A DNA stretch of 64,000 nt from Sphingobium sp. SYK-6 (GCF_000283515.1 NC_015976.1:248001-312000); one strand, 5' to 3'. Numbered from the stretch's first letter, positions 36,508-46,212 are shown. Notes: generated by a model not told the origin, from the sequence alone. Program-made: numbers and translations.

Positions 36508-37430
36508 CGGCCGAACACCGCCTCGCTGCCAGAGGCGCGCTCAATCGCAAGGCGGCGATCGCCAGTGTCGGCGTCGCGCTCATTCTCGGCACGCTCAAAA
36601 TCTATGCGGTGCTGCGCACGGGCTCGATCGCCATGCTCGGCTCGCTGGCGGATACCGGCCTTGATCTGATCGCCAGCATCGTCACCCTCGTCGCGGTGCA
36701 GATCGCGGCCCGGCCCGCCGACGAGGATCATCGCTTCGGCCATGGCAAGGCGGAGGCGCTGGCCGCCTTGTTCCAGGTGTCGCTCATCAGCGTCGCAGCG
36801 GTCGGCATCGTGGTGCGCTCCATCGAGCGGTTCGGAAGCGGCGGCACGCCGGTGGACATCGAATATGGCGTCGGCGTCTCGCTTATCGCCATTCTCCTCA
36901 CCATCGCGCTCGTCGGCTATCAAGCGCATATCATCCGCTCGACCGGCTCGATCGCCATCGCATCGGACAGTCTTCACTATCGCAGCGACCTCGCGCTCAA
37001 TGGCTCCGTCATCCTGGCGCTGGTGCTGGAAAGCCTGCTGCAGGTCAGGGGCGCCGACGCCCTGTTCGGCGTGGCCATCGGCCTGTGGCTTGCCTGGAAC
37101 GCGATGCGCACCGCCACGCGCGCCATCGATCAGCTGATGGACAAGGAATGGCCGGACGACAGGCGGGCGCGTTTCCTCGCCATCGCTACCGACCATCCCG
37201 AAGTGCGTGACGTGCATGATCTGCGCACCCGCACCAGCGGCTCGCGCGACTTCGCGCAGTTCCATGTGCGCGTGGATCCCGCCATGACCATCGCTCACGG
37301 GCACCGGCTGATGGATGCGCTCGAGGACCGCCTGCACCGCGATTTTCCCGACGTCGAAATGCTGATCCACCTCGACCCCGTGAACGAAATGGAGCCCCCG
37401 ACACGCGCCAAGGAGCCGCCAAAGCCATGA
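36504..37430 (+). CDS. Cation diffusion facilitator transporter (FieF/YiiP-like)
   Basis: 308 residues, six membrane helices then a cytoplasmic ferredoxin-like domain. Metal sites on helices 2 and 5 are DTGLD and HYRSD (D-xxx-D and H-xxx-D), as in zinc/iron exporters of the FieF type; HRFGHGKAE follows helix 2. The C-terminal domain has HDLRTRTSGSRDFAQFHVRVDP. The GTG start at 36504 overlaps the pdxH stop; the stop overlaps the phzF-like start. Exports Zn or Fe in exchange for protons, by family knowledge. Confidence 0.94.
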   Translation: MTAEHRLAARGALNRKAAIASVGVALILGTLKIYAVLRTGSIAMLGSLADTGLDLIASIVTLVAVQIAARPADEDHRFGHGKAEALAALFQVSLISVAAVGIVVRSIERFGSGGTPVDIEYGVGVSLIAILLTIALVGYQAHIIRSTGSIAIASDSLHYRSDLALNGSVILALVLESLLQVRGADALFGVAIGLWLAWNAMRTATRAIDQLMDKEWPDDRRARFLAIATDHPEVRDVHDLRTRTSGSRDFAQFHVRVDPAMTIAHGHRLMDALEDRLHRDFPDVEMLIHLDPVNEMEPPTRAKEPPKP

Positions 37431-38221
37431 CATCCCTTCCCTTCACGCAGGTCGATGCCTTTGCCGACGCACCGTTCACCGGCAATCCGGCCGCCGTGAT
37501 GCCGCTCGATCGCTGGCTCGACGACAAGGTGCTGCAAGCGATCGCGCAGGAAAACAATCTCGCTGAGACAGCGTTCACGGTGAAGCTGCCCGCGGACGCC
37601 GGGGCGGACTATGAGCTGCGCTGGTTCACGCCCTCCGTCGAGGTGGTGCTCTGCGGCCACGCGACGCTCGCCAGCGGTCATGTGCTGATGCCGGACGATG
37701 TCGACATGCTGCGCTTCCGCACCCGCCGCGCCGGTGATCTGGCGGTGCGACGGGACAGCGATGGCTATGCGCTCGATCTGCCCGCCTGGCCGACACAAGC
37801 GGCGGAGCGGCCGGACATCGCGGCCCTTCTGGGACCTGTCGCCCCGGTCGAGACGCGCTGGCGGGAAGGCGGCTACCTGCTATTCCTTTACCCCGACGAA
37901 GACAGCATCCGCGCGCTGCGACCCGATTTCCCCGCTCTGGCGCGCCATGGCGATGTCCTCACCATCGCGACCGCGCCGGGCATCGCCACCGATGTCGTGA
38001 GCCGCGTGTTTGCGCCCGGTGCGGGCATCGACGAGGACCCGGTGACCGGCTCGGCCCATGCCCTGCTGACCGCTTATTGGGCGCCACGGTTGGGGCGGGA
38101 TCGCTTCACTGCCTTTCAGGCGAGCGCGCGGGGTGGCCATATCGGCTGTTGCCTGTCCGGCGATCGTGCCATCCTCACCGGTCGCTGCCGCACCGTCATC
38201 GAAGGACGGTTCATCCTTTAA
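37427..38221 (+). CDS. PhzF family protein
   Basis: 264 residues, diaminopimelate-epimerase-like fold. The N-terminal VDAFADAPFTGNPAAVM and NNLAETAFTV are family hallmarks; the Glu in LAETAF is the catalytic residue in PhzF. LCGHATLASGHVL and DEDPVTGSAHALL follow. Other phenazine genes are absent, so it is one of the many PhzF-like proteins of unknown substrate. Translationally coupled to the CDF gene (ATGA). Confidence 0.93.
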   Translation: MTSLPFTQVDAFADAPFTGNPAAVMPLDRWLDDKVLQAIAQENNLAETAFTVKLPADAGADYELRWFTPSVEVVLCGHATLASGHVLMPDDVDMLRFRTRRAGDLAVRRDSDGYALDLPAWPTQAAERPDIAALLGPVAPVETRWREGGYLLFLYPDEDSIRALRPDFPALARHGDVLTIATAPGIATDVVSRVFAPGAGIDEDPVTGSAHALLTAYWAPRLGRDRFTAFQASARGGHIGCCLSGDRAILTGRCRTVIEGRFIL

Positions 38222-38232
38222 TCGGCGGGCGC

Positions 38233-39351
38233 TCAGTCCGGGAAGCGCCGGACAAGCCGCGCGAGCGCATCGCGAAGCGCATCCATGTCGTCCTCGCGCG
38301 TGATGCCGAGCCGCACGATGGTCAGCCTCTGACCGGGCGAGACCAGCAGATACTGGCCGCGATTGCCGACGCCGGCCACCAGCCGCTCCGTGGCCTGGCC
38401 GGGGAACAGCACGGCCTGCTCTCCGGCCCGGTTGAGCCAGATATGGCCGCCATAGGCCGCGTTCGCGGGCGAGGGCGCGAGCATGAAGTCGAACCACCGG
38501 TCCGCGATGAGCTGCCGCCCGTCCAGATGTCCCCGATGCCGGATGAATTCGCCGATGCGCGCATAGTCGCGCGCGGTCATGTGCATCATCACCGAGCCGT
38601 CCAGCGTCCCGCTCTCGTCATATTCGGGCGTGAAGCCGGTGAGGCCCAGCGGCCCGGAGAAGCGCGCCGCGAGGAAGCGGGCCATCGCGTCCCGCCGCGC
38701 CCGCGGGTCGCGAGTCGCGCCGGCGAGCTGGTCGGTCATGATGCCGGTCAGGATCATGCTGGTCGCGCTGCTGTAATTGAACGTCCGGCCATCCGGATCC
38801 ACCAGCGGCTTGGCGGCGGCGAAGGCGGCCTGATCCGCTGCCCCCTCGCCGACCAGCATGTCGAGCGGATCGGAATGCCGCGCGGGCGTCCACAGCTCGC
38901 GGTTCAGCAGGCCGGAGCGCATCTGCAGCAGCATCCGCAGCGTGATGGCGGCCCGGGGATCACCTGCTTGCCGCCAGGCGGGCACGGGCGCCGGATCGTC
39001 CAGTGCCAACCTGCCATCCGATACCATGATGCCCGCGATCAGCCCGGTCACTGTCTTGGCGATGGACCAGGAGAGGAACCTGCTGTCCGGCCCGAAGCCC
39101 TCCGCGTAGCGTTCTGCGATGATCTCCCCGTCGCGCATCACGATCAGCGCGCGTGTCTCGCCCACGGACTTGCCGGACGCGGCATCGAACAGCGGATCGA
39201 TCGCTTCGCGCAGCGCCGCCGCCGAGACGCCGGGGCTGTCCGCGAGCACGGCATAGCGCCGTGCCGGCACGTCCTGCGAGGCGCTGGCACCGGCAAGCAA
39301 CAGGCTGGCGCCGAGAAGAGCGCTCCAGCGGCAAAGCATTTTGATCTTCAT
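38233..39351 (-). CDS. Exported serine hydrolase, beta-lactamase/class C (S12) family
   Basis: 372 residues. A signal sequence (ALLGASLLLAGASAS) precedes an S12-type domain with SIAK (Ser96, Lys99) and the second motif YSS (Tyr193). The third-motif region near HIWLN/GG is less clear. Such proteins are esterases, peptidases or amidases; no beta-lactamase role is implied. The gene is convergent with the PhzF gene and divergent from a small Cys-containing membrane protein, whose start lies only 26 bases away. Confidence 0.88.
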   Translation of the reverse strand: MKIKMLCRWSALLGASLLLAGASASQDVPARRYAVLADSPGVSAAALREAIDPLFDAASGKSVGETRALIVMRDGEIIAERYAEGFGPDSRFLSWSIAKTVTGLIAGIMVSDGRLALDDPAPVPAWRQAGDPRAAITLRMLLQMRSGLLNRELWTPARHSDPLDMLVGEGAADQAAFAAAKPLVDPDGRTFNYSSATSMILTGIMTDQLAGATRDPRARRDAMARFLAARFSGPLGLTGFTPEYDESGTLDGSVMMHMTARDYARIGEFIRHRGHLDGRQLIADRWFDFMLAPSPANAAYGGHIWLNRAGEQAVLFPGQATERLVAGVGNRGQYLLVSPGQRLTIVRLGITREDDMDALRDALARLVRRFPD

Positions 39352-39377
39352 CACCCGGCGCCCTATCACGCCTCGCG

Positions 39378-39716
39378 ATGAAAGGGGACAACCGCATCGC
39401 GAATCGCGCCGCGCGCTATCTGGTCTGGGTGCCGGCCGCTCTGGTCGCCTTCTATGTCGCGATAAGCTGGTCGGGATGGCGGCATCAGGCGGCGCAGGCC
39501 GCCGGCCTTGGCGCGCGCATGACCTGCTCCTGCCGTTATGTGGAGGGGCGGGGCCTCGAAAGCTGTCAGCAGGATCTGGCCGGCATGCCGTGGATGGCGC
39601 TGGTGCGCTATGGCGACGATCCGGCCGCGCGACGTGTCACGGCTTCCATTCCGATGATGGCGGAACGCTCGGCCGGGCTGCGCGAGGGCTTCGGCTGCCT
39701 GCCGGACAAACCCTGA
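39378..39716 (+). CDS. Small membrane-anchored Cys-containing protein of unknown function
   Basis: 112 residues. One helix (YLVWVPAALVAFYVAISW) anchors a soluble part that contains MTCSCRYVEGRGLESCQQDL and a last Cys in GFGCLPDKP, four Cys in all. If the N-terminus is inside, the Cys are periplasmic and could form disulfides. Divergent from the serine hydrolase gene; the short shared gap suggests joint control. No family recognised. Confidence 0.7.
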   Translation: MKGDNRIANRAARYLVWVPAALVAFYVAISWSGWRHQAAQAAGLGARMTCSCRYVEGRGLESCQQDLAGMPWMALVRYGDDPAARRVTASIPMMAERSAGLREGFGCLPDKP

Positions 39717-39764
39717 CCGGACAAAGACCCGGGATCAGATCGATGGATGCCGTCTTCGTCCCGG

Positions 39765-40688
39765 TCAGTGGCGGCCGCGCATCATGCCGATCACATGGAC
39801 GATCCCCACGATCACCAGTCCCGCCAGGAAACCGAATACCGCAGAGAGCAGCGCATTGATCGTCCAGAGGACCACGCTCGCGTGGCTCACGGCTGCCGCC
39901 ATGTCATGCACCGCATGCGGCAGGGCGGCGAGCGGCGTTCCTTCCAGTCCATGCAGGATGATCCCGCCGCCGACCCAGAGCATGGCCGCCATGCCGACCG
40001 TTTCCAGTGTTCCGAGGATGGTGGGCATCAGCTTGACCAGCCCCCGGCCGAACCGCCGGACTGCTGCGGGCTGGCGGCGAGCCAGGTGCAGGCCGATGTC
40101 GTCCAGCTTCACGATCAGCGCGACGACGCCGTAGACGCCGACCGTCACCACCAGGCCCACGGCGGCAAGCACCAGCGCCTGCATGGCCAGGGGCTCTCCC
40201 GCCACCTCGGCGAGCGAAATGGCCATGATTTCGCCGGACAGGATGAGGTCGGTGCGAATCGCGCCGGATACCTTGGCCTGCTCGAGATGCGCCGGATCGC
40301 CCGTTTCCGGTGCTTCCTCGGTTCCGTGATGCCCGCCCAGCAGCTCGACGACCTTCTCCGCGCCCTCGAAGCAGAGGAACGCACCGCCGAGCATCAGCAG
40401 CGGCGTGATCGCAGCGGGCAGGAAAGCGCTGAGCAGCAGGGCGGCGGGCAGCAGCAGCAGCAGCTTGTTGCGCAGCGAGCCCAGCGCGATCCGCCAGATC
40501 ATCGGCAATTCGCGCTCGGGCGAGAAGCCAGTGACATAAGTGGGCGTCACGGCGGCATCGTCCACCACCACGCCTGCTGCCTTCATGCTGGTCTTGCCCG
40601 CTGCGGCGGAAACGTCGTCGAGCGAGGCAGCGGCCAGCCGGGCGATCGCGGCAACATCGTCAAGCAGAGCGGCAAGGCCGGAAGCCAT
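39765..40688 (-). CDS. DUF808 (YedI-like) inner-membrane protein
   Basis: 307 residues. MASGLAALLDDVAAIARLAAASLDD (in two parts) and KAAGVVVDDAAVTP at the N-terminus, then LMLGGAFLCFEGAEKV and several membrane helices, are the DUF808 pattern. Function of the family is unknown. Convergent with the small Cys-containing gene and 69 bases downstream of ung. Confidence 0.92.
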   Translation of the reverse strand: MASGLAALLDDVAAIARLAAASLDDVSAAAGKTSMKAAGVVVDDAAVTPTYVTGFSPERELPMIWRIALGSLRNKLLLLLPAALLLSAFLPAAITPLLMLGGAFLCFEGAEKVVELLGGHHGTEEAPETGDPAHLEQAKVSGAIRTDLILSGEIMAISLAEVAGEPLAMQALVLAAVGLVVTVGVYGVVALIVKLDDIGLHLARRQPAAVRRFGRGLVKLMPTILGTLETVGMAAMLWVGGGIILHGLEGTPLAALPHAVHDMAAAVSHASVVLWTINALLSAVFGFLAGLVIVGIVHVIGMMRGRH

Positions 40689-40757
40689 GGGCAGACATCC
40701 TCATATGGTCGATCCGGCAACCCTCCTGCCCCAGCGCGCGGAGCGTGGAAAGCGGGA

Positions 40758-41480
40758 TCAATGCGCGTCCGGCAATGTCCAGTCGATTTTGCCGCGGCCG
40801 TGCGCTTCCAGGAACGCATTGGCCTGCGAGAAGTGGCGGCAACCGAAGAAGCCGTTATGCGCCGACAGCGGCGAAGGGTGCGGCGCGCGCAGCACGAGGT
40901 GACGGCCGCCGCGCGCCACGTCCTCCACGAAACCGGCCTTCTTCTGGGCATGAGCGCCCCAGAGCAGGAAAGCGACGGGCTTTTCCAGCGCCGCCACCCG
41001 CGCGATGACCGCGTCGGTGAAGCGCTCCCAGCCCCGCCCCGCATGCGCGCCCGCCCGGCCCATCTCGACGGTGAGGACGCTGTTGAGCAGCAGCACGCCC
41101 TGCCGCGCCCAGTGGTCGAGATGACCATGGCCCGGCGGCGTGAAGCCGATATCCGCGCGCAGTTCCTTGAAAATGTTGACGAGGCTCGGCGGCGGCCGGA
41201 CCCCGGGGCGGACGGAAAAGCACAGGCCATGCGCCTGCCCCGGGCCGTGATAGGGGTCCTGCCCGAGGATGACGGCCCGCACCTTATCCAGCGGCGTCAG
41301 CGCGAGGGCATTGAACCAGTCCTGTCCGCGCGGGAAGATCTGGGCGCCGGCCTGCTTGCGTTCCAGCAGGAAGCGCTTGAGGTCCGCCATGTAAGGCGCG
41401 GCGAATTCATTACCGAGCGCGGCGCGCCAGCTCTCATCGAGGGACGCAGGCACGGCGGGGGGATCGACAGGCGCGTTCAT
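40758..41480 (-). CDS. ung: Uracil-DNA glycosylase, family 1
   Basis: Removes uracil from DNA in base excision repair. 240 residues. Water-activating motif [13 protein letters not shown] with Asp75, the uracil pocket LLNSVLTVE (Asn), and the DNA-intercalation motif HPSPLSA with His201 are intact. It directly follows the flagellar cluster on the same strand, 79 bases after fliS, but has no functional link to it. Confidence 0.98.
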   Translation of the reverse strand: MNAPVDPPAVPASLDESWRAALGNEFAAPYMADLKRFLLERKQAGAQIFPRGQDWFNALALTPLDKVRAVILGQDPYHGPGQAHGLCFSVRPGVRPPPSLVNIFKELRADIGFTPPGHGHLDHWARQGVLLLNSVLTVEMGRAGAHAGRGWERFTDAVIARVAALEKPVAFLLWGAHAQKKAGFVEDVARGGRHLVLRAPHPSPLSAHNGFFGCRHFSQANAFLEAHGRGKIDWTLPDAH

Positions 41481-41559
41481 GCGCGATGCCTATCGCTGCC
41501 GCGCGCCGCTGCCAAGTGCGCGGCTGATGCCGGCCATGACCGAGAGGCCTGCAGGGACC

Positions 41560-41949
41560 TCAGCCGATCTGGTTCCAGGCGTCGGCGATGTCCCCGATGA
41601 AGCCGCGCGCCGCTTCCATCGGCACGGCGTCATTGGTCGTCGTGGCTTCCAGCACACGGCGGCGCACTTCGCGATAGACCACCGCGAGGTTCGTGGCGAT
41701 CTCGCCGCCGCGCTCGAAATCGAGGCTGGTCTCCAGCGCGTGGAGAATGGCGAGGGCGCGGGTCTGGCGGTCGAGGCATTTGGCGCGGTCGCCGGCCCGC
41801 AGTGCGAGAGCCGAGGTATCGAGCGCCAGGATCAGTTCGTCGAACAGCACCTTCACAAGCTGGTGGGGGCTCGCACCCTCCACGCGGCTGCCGGTATCCA
41901 CGGCCGCATATTGCCGCAGCGCCCGCATCGGTTGCTGACTCATGAACAT
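41560..41949 (-). CDS. fliS: Flagellar export chaperone FliS
   Basis: 129 residues, helical. It binds unfolded flagellin in the cytoplasm and prevents premature polymerisation. SPHQLVKVLFDELILAL and LETSLDFERGGEIATNLAVVY are typical. ATG 41949 has GGGGAAAG upstream; ATG 41943 is an alternative. It follows fliD by 53 bases, the usual fliD-fliS pairing. Confidence 0.92.
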   Translation of the reverse strand: MFMSQQPMRALRQYAAVDTGSRVEGASPHQLVKVLFDELILALDTSALALRAGDRAKCLDRQTRALAILHALETSLDFERGGEIATNLAVVYREVRRRVLEATTTNDAVPMEAARGFIGDIADAWNQIG

Positions 41950-42002
41950 GATTGCTTTCCCCGTTTTCTGGATGATGAAAAGTCGTTGCGGCCTCTGGCG
42001 GA

Positions 42003-43388
42003 TCAGTCGTTGCTGCTGTTCCAGGCCTTGATCTGCTGGTCGAGATAGCTCTGCGTGGCCTGCAGCTTCAGCAGCCGCGTCTGCATGTTGCCGTAGGTCT
42101 TGGTCAGCTGATCGGAATAGGTCCCGCGCTGCTCATCGAGCTTGTCGAGATCCTTCTGCAGGCTTGCCTTGAGCTTGTCATAGGTGGTCGTGGAGCTGGT
42201 GAGCGGGCCATCCGGTCCGTTCAGATAGTCCGTCACGTCCTTGAGCGCCCCCGCGATGCCGGGATTGGAGGCGCTCGGCACCGTCGGATTAAGCATCTGG
42301 GTGACGGCCGCCGGATCGGCCTGGATCGCGGCTTCGAGCTTGGCGGTGTCCAGCGACAGCGTGCCGTCGCGCTCGGTGCGCACGCCGAGATCGCTCAGGG
42401 TGCGATAGGGGCCGCTGTCCGCCAGCTGCGTGCCGACCATCGCTCCGAGACGGCGCGACATCTCGCGGACGCCGGGGTCGGCCGTCAACAGCCCGGTCGT
42501 CCCTGCGGTGATGGCGGTGGCGCTGTTCAGGGCGCGCTTCAGTTCATTGTAGGCCGACACATATTCCTGGACGAGATCGTTCATCGTCGCGGTCGGCTGA
42601 TCGGTCGCGAGGGTGACGCTGGTCCCCGGCGCGGCCTTGTTGAGGTTGATCCGCACGAAGGGGATCGCGGTGGTGACTTCGTTGCTCTCGAACGCCATCT
42701 CGACATTGTCGAGGCGAATGAGGGCATTGCCCGCCGTCTGATTGCGCGTCATGCCGCCCGCCGCGCCATCCCAAGTGAAGCGCTGGAGGTCGGCATCCGC
42801 GTCCGCGCCGGCAGTGAGCGTGAAGGCCTTGCTCTCGCCCGTGGCGCCCTTGAGGACGAGGCGAGCGCCGTTCTGGTCGGTCATGACGGAGGCAGTGACG
42901 CCCGCGCCCGAGTCATTGATCGCGGTGGCGAGGTCGGCGAGCGTATTGGCGCCGCTTGCCAGCGTGATGGTCTTGCTCTCGGCCCCCACGGTCAGTGTCA
43001 GGCTGCCGGTGCCCGCGACGGCACTGGAGGCCGTGAGCGTCGATGACTGCAGCACCTGCGCTGTCGCCAGCTGAAGCACTTCGAGCTGGGCGGGCAGGCC
43101 GGCAGGCACGCCGCCCTGCATCAGGCCCACGGAAGCGACCGTTGGGTCGCTGGATGCGGGTTGTCCCCGATAGCCGCTCGTCTTGAGCAGCTCGGTCAAC
43201 GCGGTGGAAAAGGTTCCAAGCGCGCTCTTGGCCGAAGCAAGCGCGGAAATCCGGGCATCATTCGTGCTGACGCGCTCGTTGACCACGCTCGCCCGGGGCC
43301 CGAAGGTCGCATTGGTGAGATCGGCGACGAGCTGAGCGGTGTTGATGCCGGAACCAATACCGAGCGTGCCTGCGATGTCGATTGCCAT
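42003..43388 (-). CDS. fliD: Flagellar filament cap protein FliD
   Basis: 461 residues. It caps the growing filament and folds flagellin. MAIDIAGTLGIGSGINTAQLVADL at the start (in two parts), a Thr/Ala/Gly-rich middle with LTLTVGAESKTITLASGAN, and a coiled-coil C-terminus (LQKDLDKLDEQRGTYSDQLTK) fit FliD. ATG 43388 has AAGGA about 9 bases upstream. Confidence 0.93.
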   Translation of the reverse strand: MAIDIAGTLGIGSGINTAQLVADLTNATFGPRASVVNERVSTNDARISALASAKSALGTFSTALTELLKTSGYRGQPASSDPTVASVGLMQGGVPAGLPAQLEVLQLATAQVLQSSTLTASSAVAGTGSLTLTVGAESKTITLASGANTLADLATAINDSGAGVTASVMTDQNGARLVLKGATGESKAFTLTAGADADADLQRFTWDGAAGGMTRNQTAGNALIRLDNVEMAFESNEVTTAIPFVRINLNKAAPGTSVTLATDQPTATMNDLVQEYVSAYNELKRALNSATAITAGTTGLLTADPGVREMSRRLGAMVGTQLADSGPYRTLSDLGVRTERDGTLSLDTAKLEAAIQADPAAVTQMLNPTVPSASNPGIAGALKDVTDYLNGPDGPLTSSTTTYDKLKASLQKDLDKLDEQRGTYSDQLTKTYGNMQTRLLKLQATQSYLDQQIKAWNSSND

Positions 43389-43478
43389 GAGCAGCGGTCC
43401 TTTCAAGCACCAGAACGGCTGCGCGGCGACAAGCTTTAGAATATTTGCGGACAGGCCCCTGCGGCCCGCGGGCGCGGC

Positions 43479-43916
43479 TCAGTGCGCGGCGGCTTCCACC
43501 ATGATGGGCGTGGCATGCGCCTGCGCCGCCCGGGCCTGGGCCGCCCGCTCGGCCACGGACTGGGCGACCTGCGCGACGAATGCGACAAGGGCCGGATCGG
43601 TCGGCGGCAAGGGCAGCATGATGACCGGGCTGGGCATCATTGCCAGGATCTGGCGCTCCGCCACGCCGGCGGTTTCGATGGTCTTGCTGCCGGCCGGGTC
43701 GATGCGGGCCAGCACGTCGGCGATGTCAGCCTGCAGCCGCGCATAATCCGCCACTGCCGAAGACCGGCTGCTGACGGTCGGCGCATAACTGGCCTCGCTC
43801 TCGTTCTCATCATGCGCTGACCGGGGAGGGACCGGAGCCGGGACGGCGGAGGAACCCCTTTCGGCGGTGCTGACGATCCGAGCCACGGGCCCCGTGCGGG
43901 ACAATAATTCGCTCAT
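43479..43916 (-). CDS. Unknown protein inside the flagellar cluster
   Basis: 145 residues between flhB and fliD, same strand. The N-terminal half is polar and Ser/Pro-rich; the C-terminal half is helical, with ARLQADIADVLARIDPAG and then ALVAFVAQVAQSVAERAAQARAAQAHA, which could form an amphipathic or coiled helix. No signal peptide. It is not recognisable as FlaG, FlgN or FliX by eye. The start at 43916 (MSELLSRTG) has AAGG upstream; an ATG at 43949 is possible. Location suggests a flagellar role. Confidence 0.65.
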   Translation of the reverse strand: MSELLSRTGPVARIVSTAERGSSAVPAPVPPRSAHDENESEASYAPTVSSRSSAVADYARLQADIADVLARIDPAGSKTIETAGVAERQILAMMPSPVIMLPLPPTDPALVAFVAQVAQSVAERAAQARAAQAHATPIMVEAAAH

Positions 43917-43973
43917 GACACATGCCTTGTGATGTGTCCCCGTCAACAAAGGACGGACGAGTTGCGCTAAGCC

Positions 43974-45116
43974 TTAATTCACGATGTTTCGACCGTCCGC
44001 ATCGAAACGCATCGCGTCCGGCAGGTCGATGTGCGGGCGATCCATTTCGCCAGCCATGCGATTCTCGATGCGGAACACAAAGGCGAGCACCATGGCGACG
44101 GCCATGAACAGGCGTTCGTCGATCTGCTGGCCGGCGCGCGAGGTGAAGTAGATGGCGCGCGTCAGCTCGGGATATTGCAGCATGGGCCGTCCCTTTTCCG
44201 CCGCCAGCGCGCGCATGGCCGCCGCCATGTCGTCCACGCCGCGCGCCAGCACGACGGGCGCGGCATCGCGGCCGGGATGATAGCGCAGCGCCACCGCAAA
44301 ATGGGTGGGATTGGTGAGAATCACCGATGCTTCCTCGACGGCCTTGCGCATCGATCCGTTGAGCACTTCATATTGCCGACGCCGCAGCTGCCCTTTCACT
44401 TCCGGCGAGCCCTCGGTTTCCTTGTGCTCGTCGCGGATTTCCTGCTTGGTCATGTTCAGGCGGCGGGTGCGCTGGAGGATCTGCGCGGGCACGTCGATGC
44501 CGGCAATGAGGAAGAGTGACGCTGCGAGGGCCAGCGCAACGAGCATGAAGATAGACCCCATCTCGCTGATCGCGCGTTCGATCCCGGCCTTGCTCAGGCC
44601 CTGGATCACGTCCATCCGCTCCCAGAGGAGATAGGCGCCGATCGAACCGATCAGCAGGATCTTGGCGAGCGACTTGACCAGTTCGATCAGTCCCTGGATG
44701 CCGAAGATGCGCTTGAGGCCATTGACCGGATTGAGCTTGTCCGGCTTGGGCTGGAAGGCCTGGGGCCGGAAACCGAGCGAGCCGAGCAGGGCCGGCGCGG
44801 CGATCGCGGCAATGAAGGTCGCCAGCAGCACGCCTGCCAGCGGCAGGGCGATGACGGCCAGAAGGTGCAGCGCGCGCTGCTCCGGCGCGAAGGACGAGAC
44901 GTCCCCGCTGTCGAAGCGCAGGCCGTCCGCCAGCATCTGGCCCACCGCGCCGATCAGCGTCGGCCCGGTCGCCGCGAGCCAGGCGACGCCGGCCATCACC
45001 ACCATGGCGGTGGAAAGCTCGCGGGACTGGAGGATGTCTCCCTTCTTGGCGGCGTCGGCAAGACGCTTGGGAGTCGGTTTCTCCGTCTTTTCGCCGCCGG
45101 GCGCCTCCCCTGCCAT
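43974..45116 (-). CDS. flhB: Flagellar export switch protein FlhB
   Basis: 380 residues. Four membrane helices then a cytoplasmic domain with the autocleavage motif NPTH at 269-272, the same position as in E. coli FlhB. It opens with EKTEKPTPKRLADAAKKGD, the family signature. It switches export from rod/hook to filament substrates. Three bases downstream of fliR. Confidence 0.97.
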   Translation of the reverse strand: MAGEAPGGEKTEKPTPKRLADAAKKGDILQSRELSTAMVVMAGVAWLAATGPTLIGAVGQMLADGLRFDSGDVSSFAPEQRALHLLAVIALPLAGVLLATFIAAIAAPALLGSLGFRPQAFQPKPDKLNPVNGLKRIFGIQGLIELVKSLAKILLIGSIGAYLLWERMDVIQGLSKAGIERAISEMGSIFMLVALALAASLFLIAGIDVPAQILQRTRRLNMTKQEIRDEHKETEGSPEVKGQLRRRQYEVLNGSMRKAVEEASVILTNPTHFAVALRYHPGRDAAPVVLARGVDDMAAAMRALAAEKGRPMLQYPELTRAIYFTSRAGQQIDERLFMAVAMVLAFVFRIENRMAGEMDRPHIDLPDAMRFDADGRNIVN

Positions 45117-45119
45117 GGC

Positions 45120-45896
45120 TCAGCCTCCCGCCAGCACCCGGACGAGGTCGAGGCTGTCGCGCAGCGTCTGGACGATCGCTTCGCCCATCACCGGCGCGGC
45201 GATGGCAAGCAGCACGAGGCCGGCCAGCAGCGTCGCCGGCATGCCGACCGCGAACAGGTTGAGCGACGGCGCCGTGCGAGCCAGCATCGCCATGACGAGC
45301 TGCACCAGCACCAGCGTGAACGTGACCGGCAGGGCAATGACGGCGCCGGCCGCGAACATCGTTCCGCCGAACCGCGCGATCGCCTCGAAGGCTCCGGCGG
45401 GCATGAGATGGCCGGGCGGCAGCGCCTGATAGCTCATCACGATGAAGCGGACGAGCAGCAGATGGCCGTCCATGGCGAGCAGCAGGAAAGTGGCGATGAT
45501 GGAGAGGAACTGGCCGACGACCGGCGTCGCATTGCCGGACAGCGGATCGACCATGGTGGAAAAGCCCAGGCCCATGGCATTGGCGATCGACTCGCCCGCG
45601 ATGAAGGCGGCCGAATAGCCGATCTGGAGCGCGAAGCCGAGGCTGAGCCCGGCGACCACTTCCGCCGCGACGAACGCGATGCCCGTGACACTGGCCAGCC
45701 CGTCGTCCGGCAGCGTGAAGGGCACGCTGTTGAGCGCGGCGATGCCGATGGCGAGCGAAAGGATGATGCGCAGTTGCAGGGGCACGGCCGCGGCGCCGAA
45801 GATCGGCGCCGCGATGAAGGCCGCCCCCGGCCGGATCATGGCAAGCAGCCAGAGCCAGAGCTGCGCCTCGACGCCGGCGAAACCCGGTGCGATCAT
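45120..45896 (-). CDS. fliR: Flagellar export gate protein FliR
   Basis: 258 residues, mostly hydrophobic helices (LWLWLLAMIRPGAAFIAAPIFG near the N-terminus, read in parts). Part of the FliPQR export gate. The ATG at 45896 overlaps the fliQ stop (ATGA); the frame is open much further upstream but antisense to no known start, so the overlap start is preferred. Confidence 0.95.
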   Translation of the reverse strand: MIAPGFAGVEAQLWLWLLAMIRPGAAFIAAPIFGAAAVPLQLRIILSLAIGIAALNSVPFTLPDDGLASVTGIAFVAAEVVAGLSLGFALQIGYSAAFIAGESIANAMGLGFSTMVDPLSGNATPVVGQFLSIIATFLLLAMDGHLLLVRFIVMSYQALPPGHLMPAGAFEAIARFGGTMFAAGAVIALPVTFTLVLVQLVMAMLARTAPSLNLFAVGMPATLLAGLVLLAIAAPVMGEAIVQTLRDSLDLVRVLAGG

Positions 45897-46165
45897 GAGA
45901 GCAAGTCCGGGATCCGCTCGAACACTTCGCGCGTGAAATCGACCACGAGCATCAGGATCGAGCCGCCGAACAGCACCAGCGTCGCTCCCACGATGATGAG
46001 CTTGGGCACGAAGGACAAAGTTGCCTCGTTGATCGAGGTCGCGGCCTGGATCATGCCGATGATGAGCCCGGCGAGCAGCGCGGGCAGCAGGATGGGCGCG
46101 GTGGCGAGCGCCGCCACCCACAATGCCTGCTGGGCGAGGCCAAGGAAGAAGTCACCATTTTCCAT
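45893..46165 (-). CDS. fliQ: Flagellar export gate protein FliQ
   Basis: 90 residues, two membrane helices, exact family length. FLGLAQQALWVAALATAPILLPALLAGL (in parts) and QAATSINEATLSFVPK are typical. Inner-membrane export gate with FliP and FliR. 47 bases after fliP, overlapping fliR. Confidence 0.97.
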   Translation of the reverse strand: MENGDFFLGLAQQALWVAALATAPILLPALLAGLIIGMIQAATSINEATLSFVPKLIIVGATLVLFGGSILMLVVDFTREVFERIPDLLS

Positions 46166-46212
46166 GGTTCATGCCTCTCCCGGTCCAGCCGCCGTCATGT
46201 CGTGCGCGCGGA

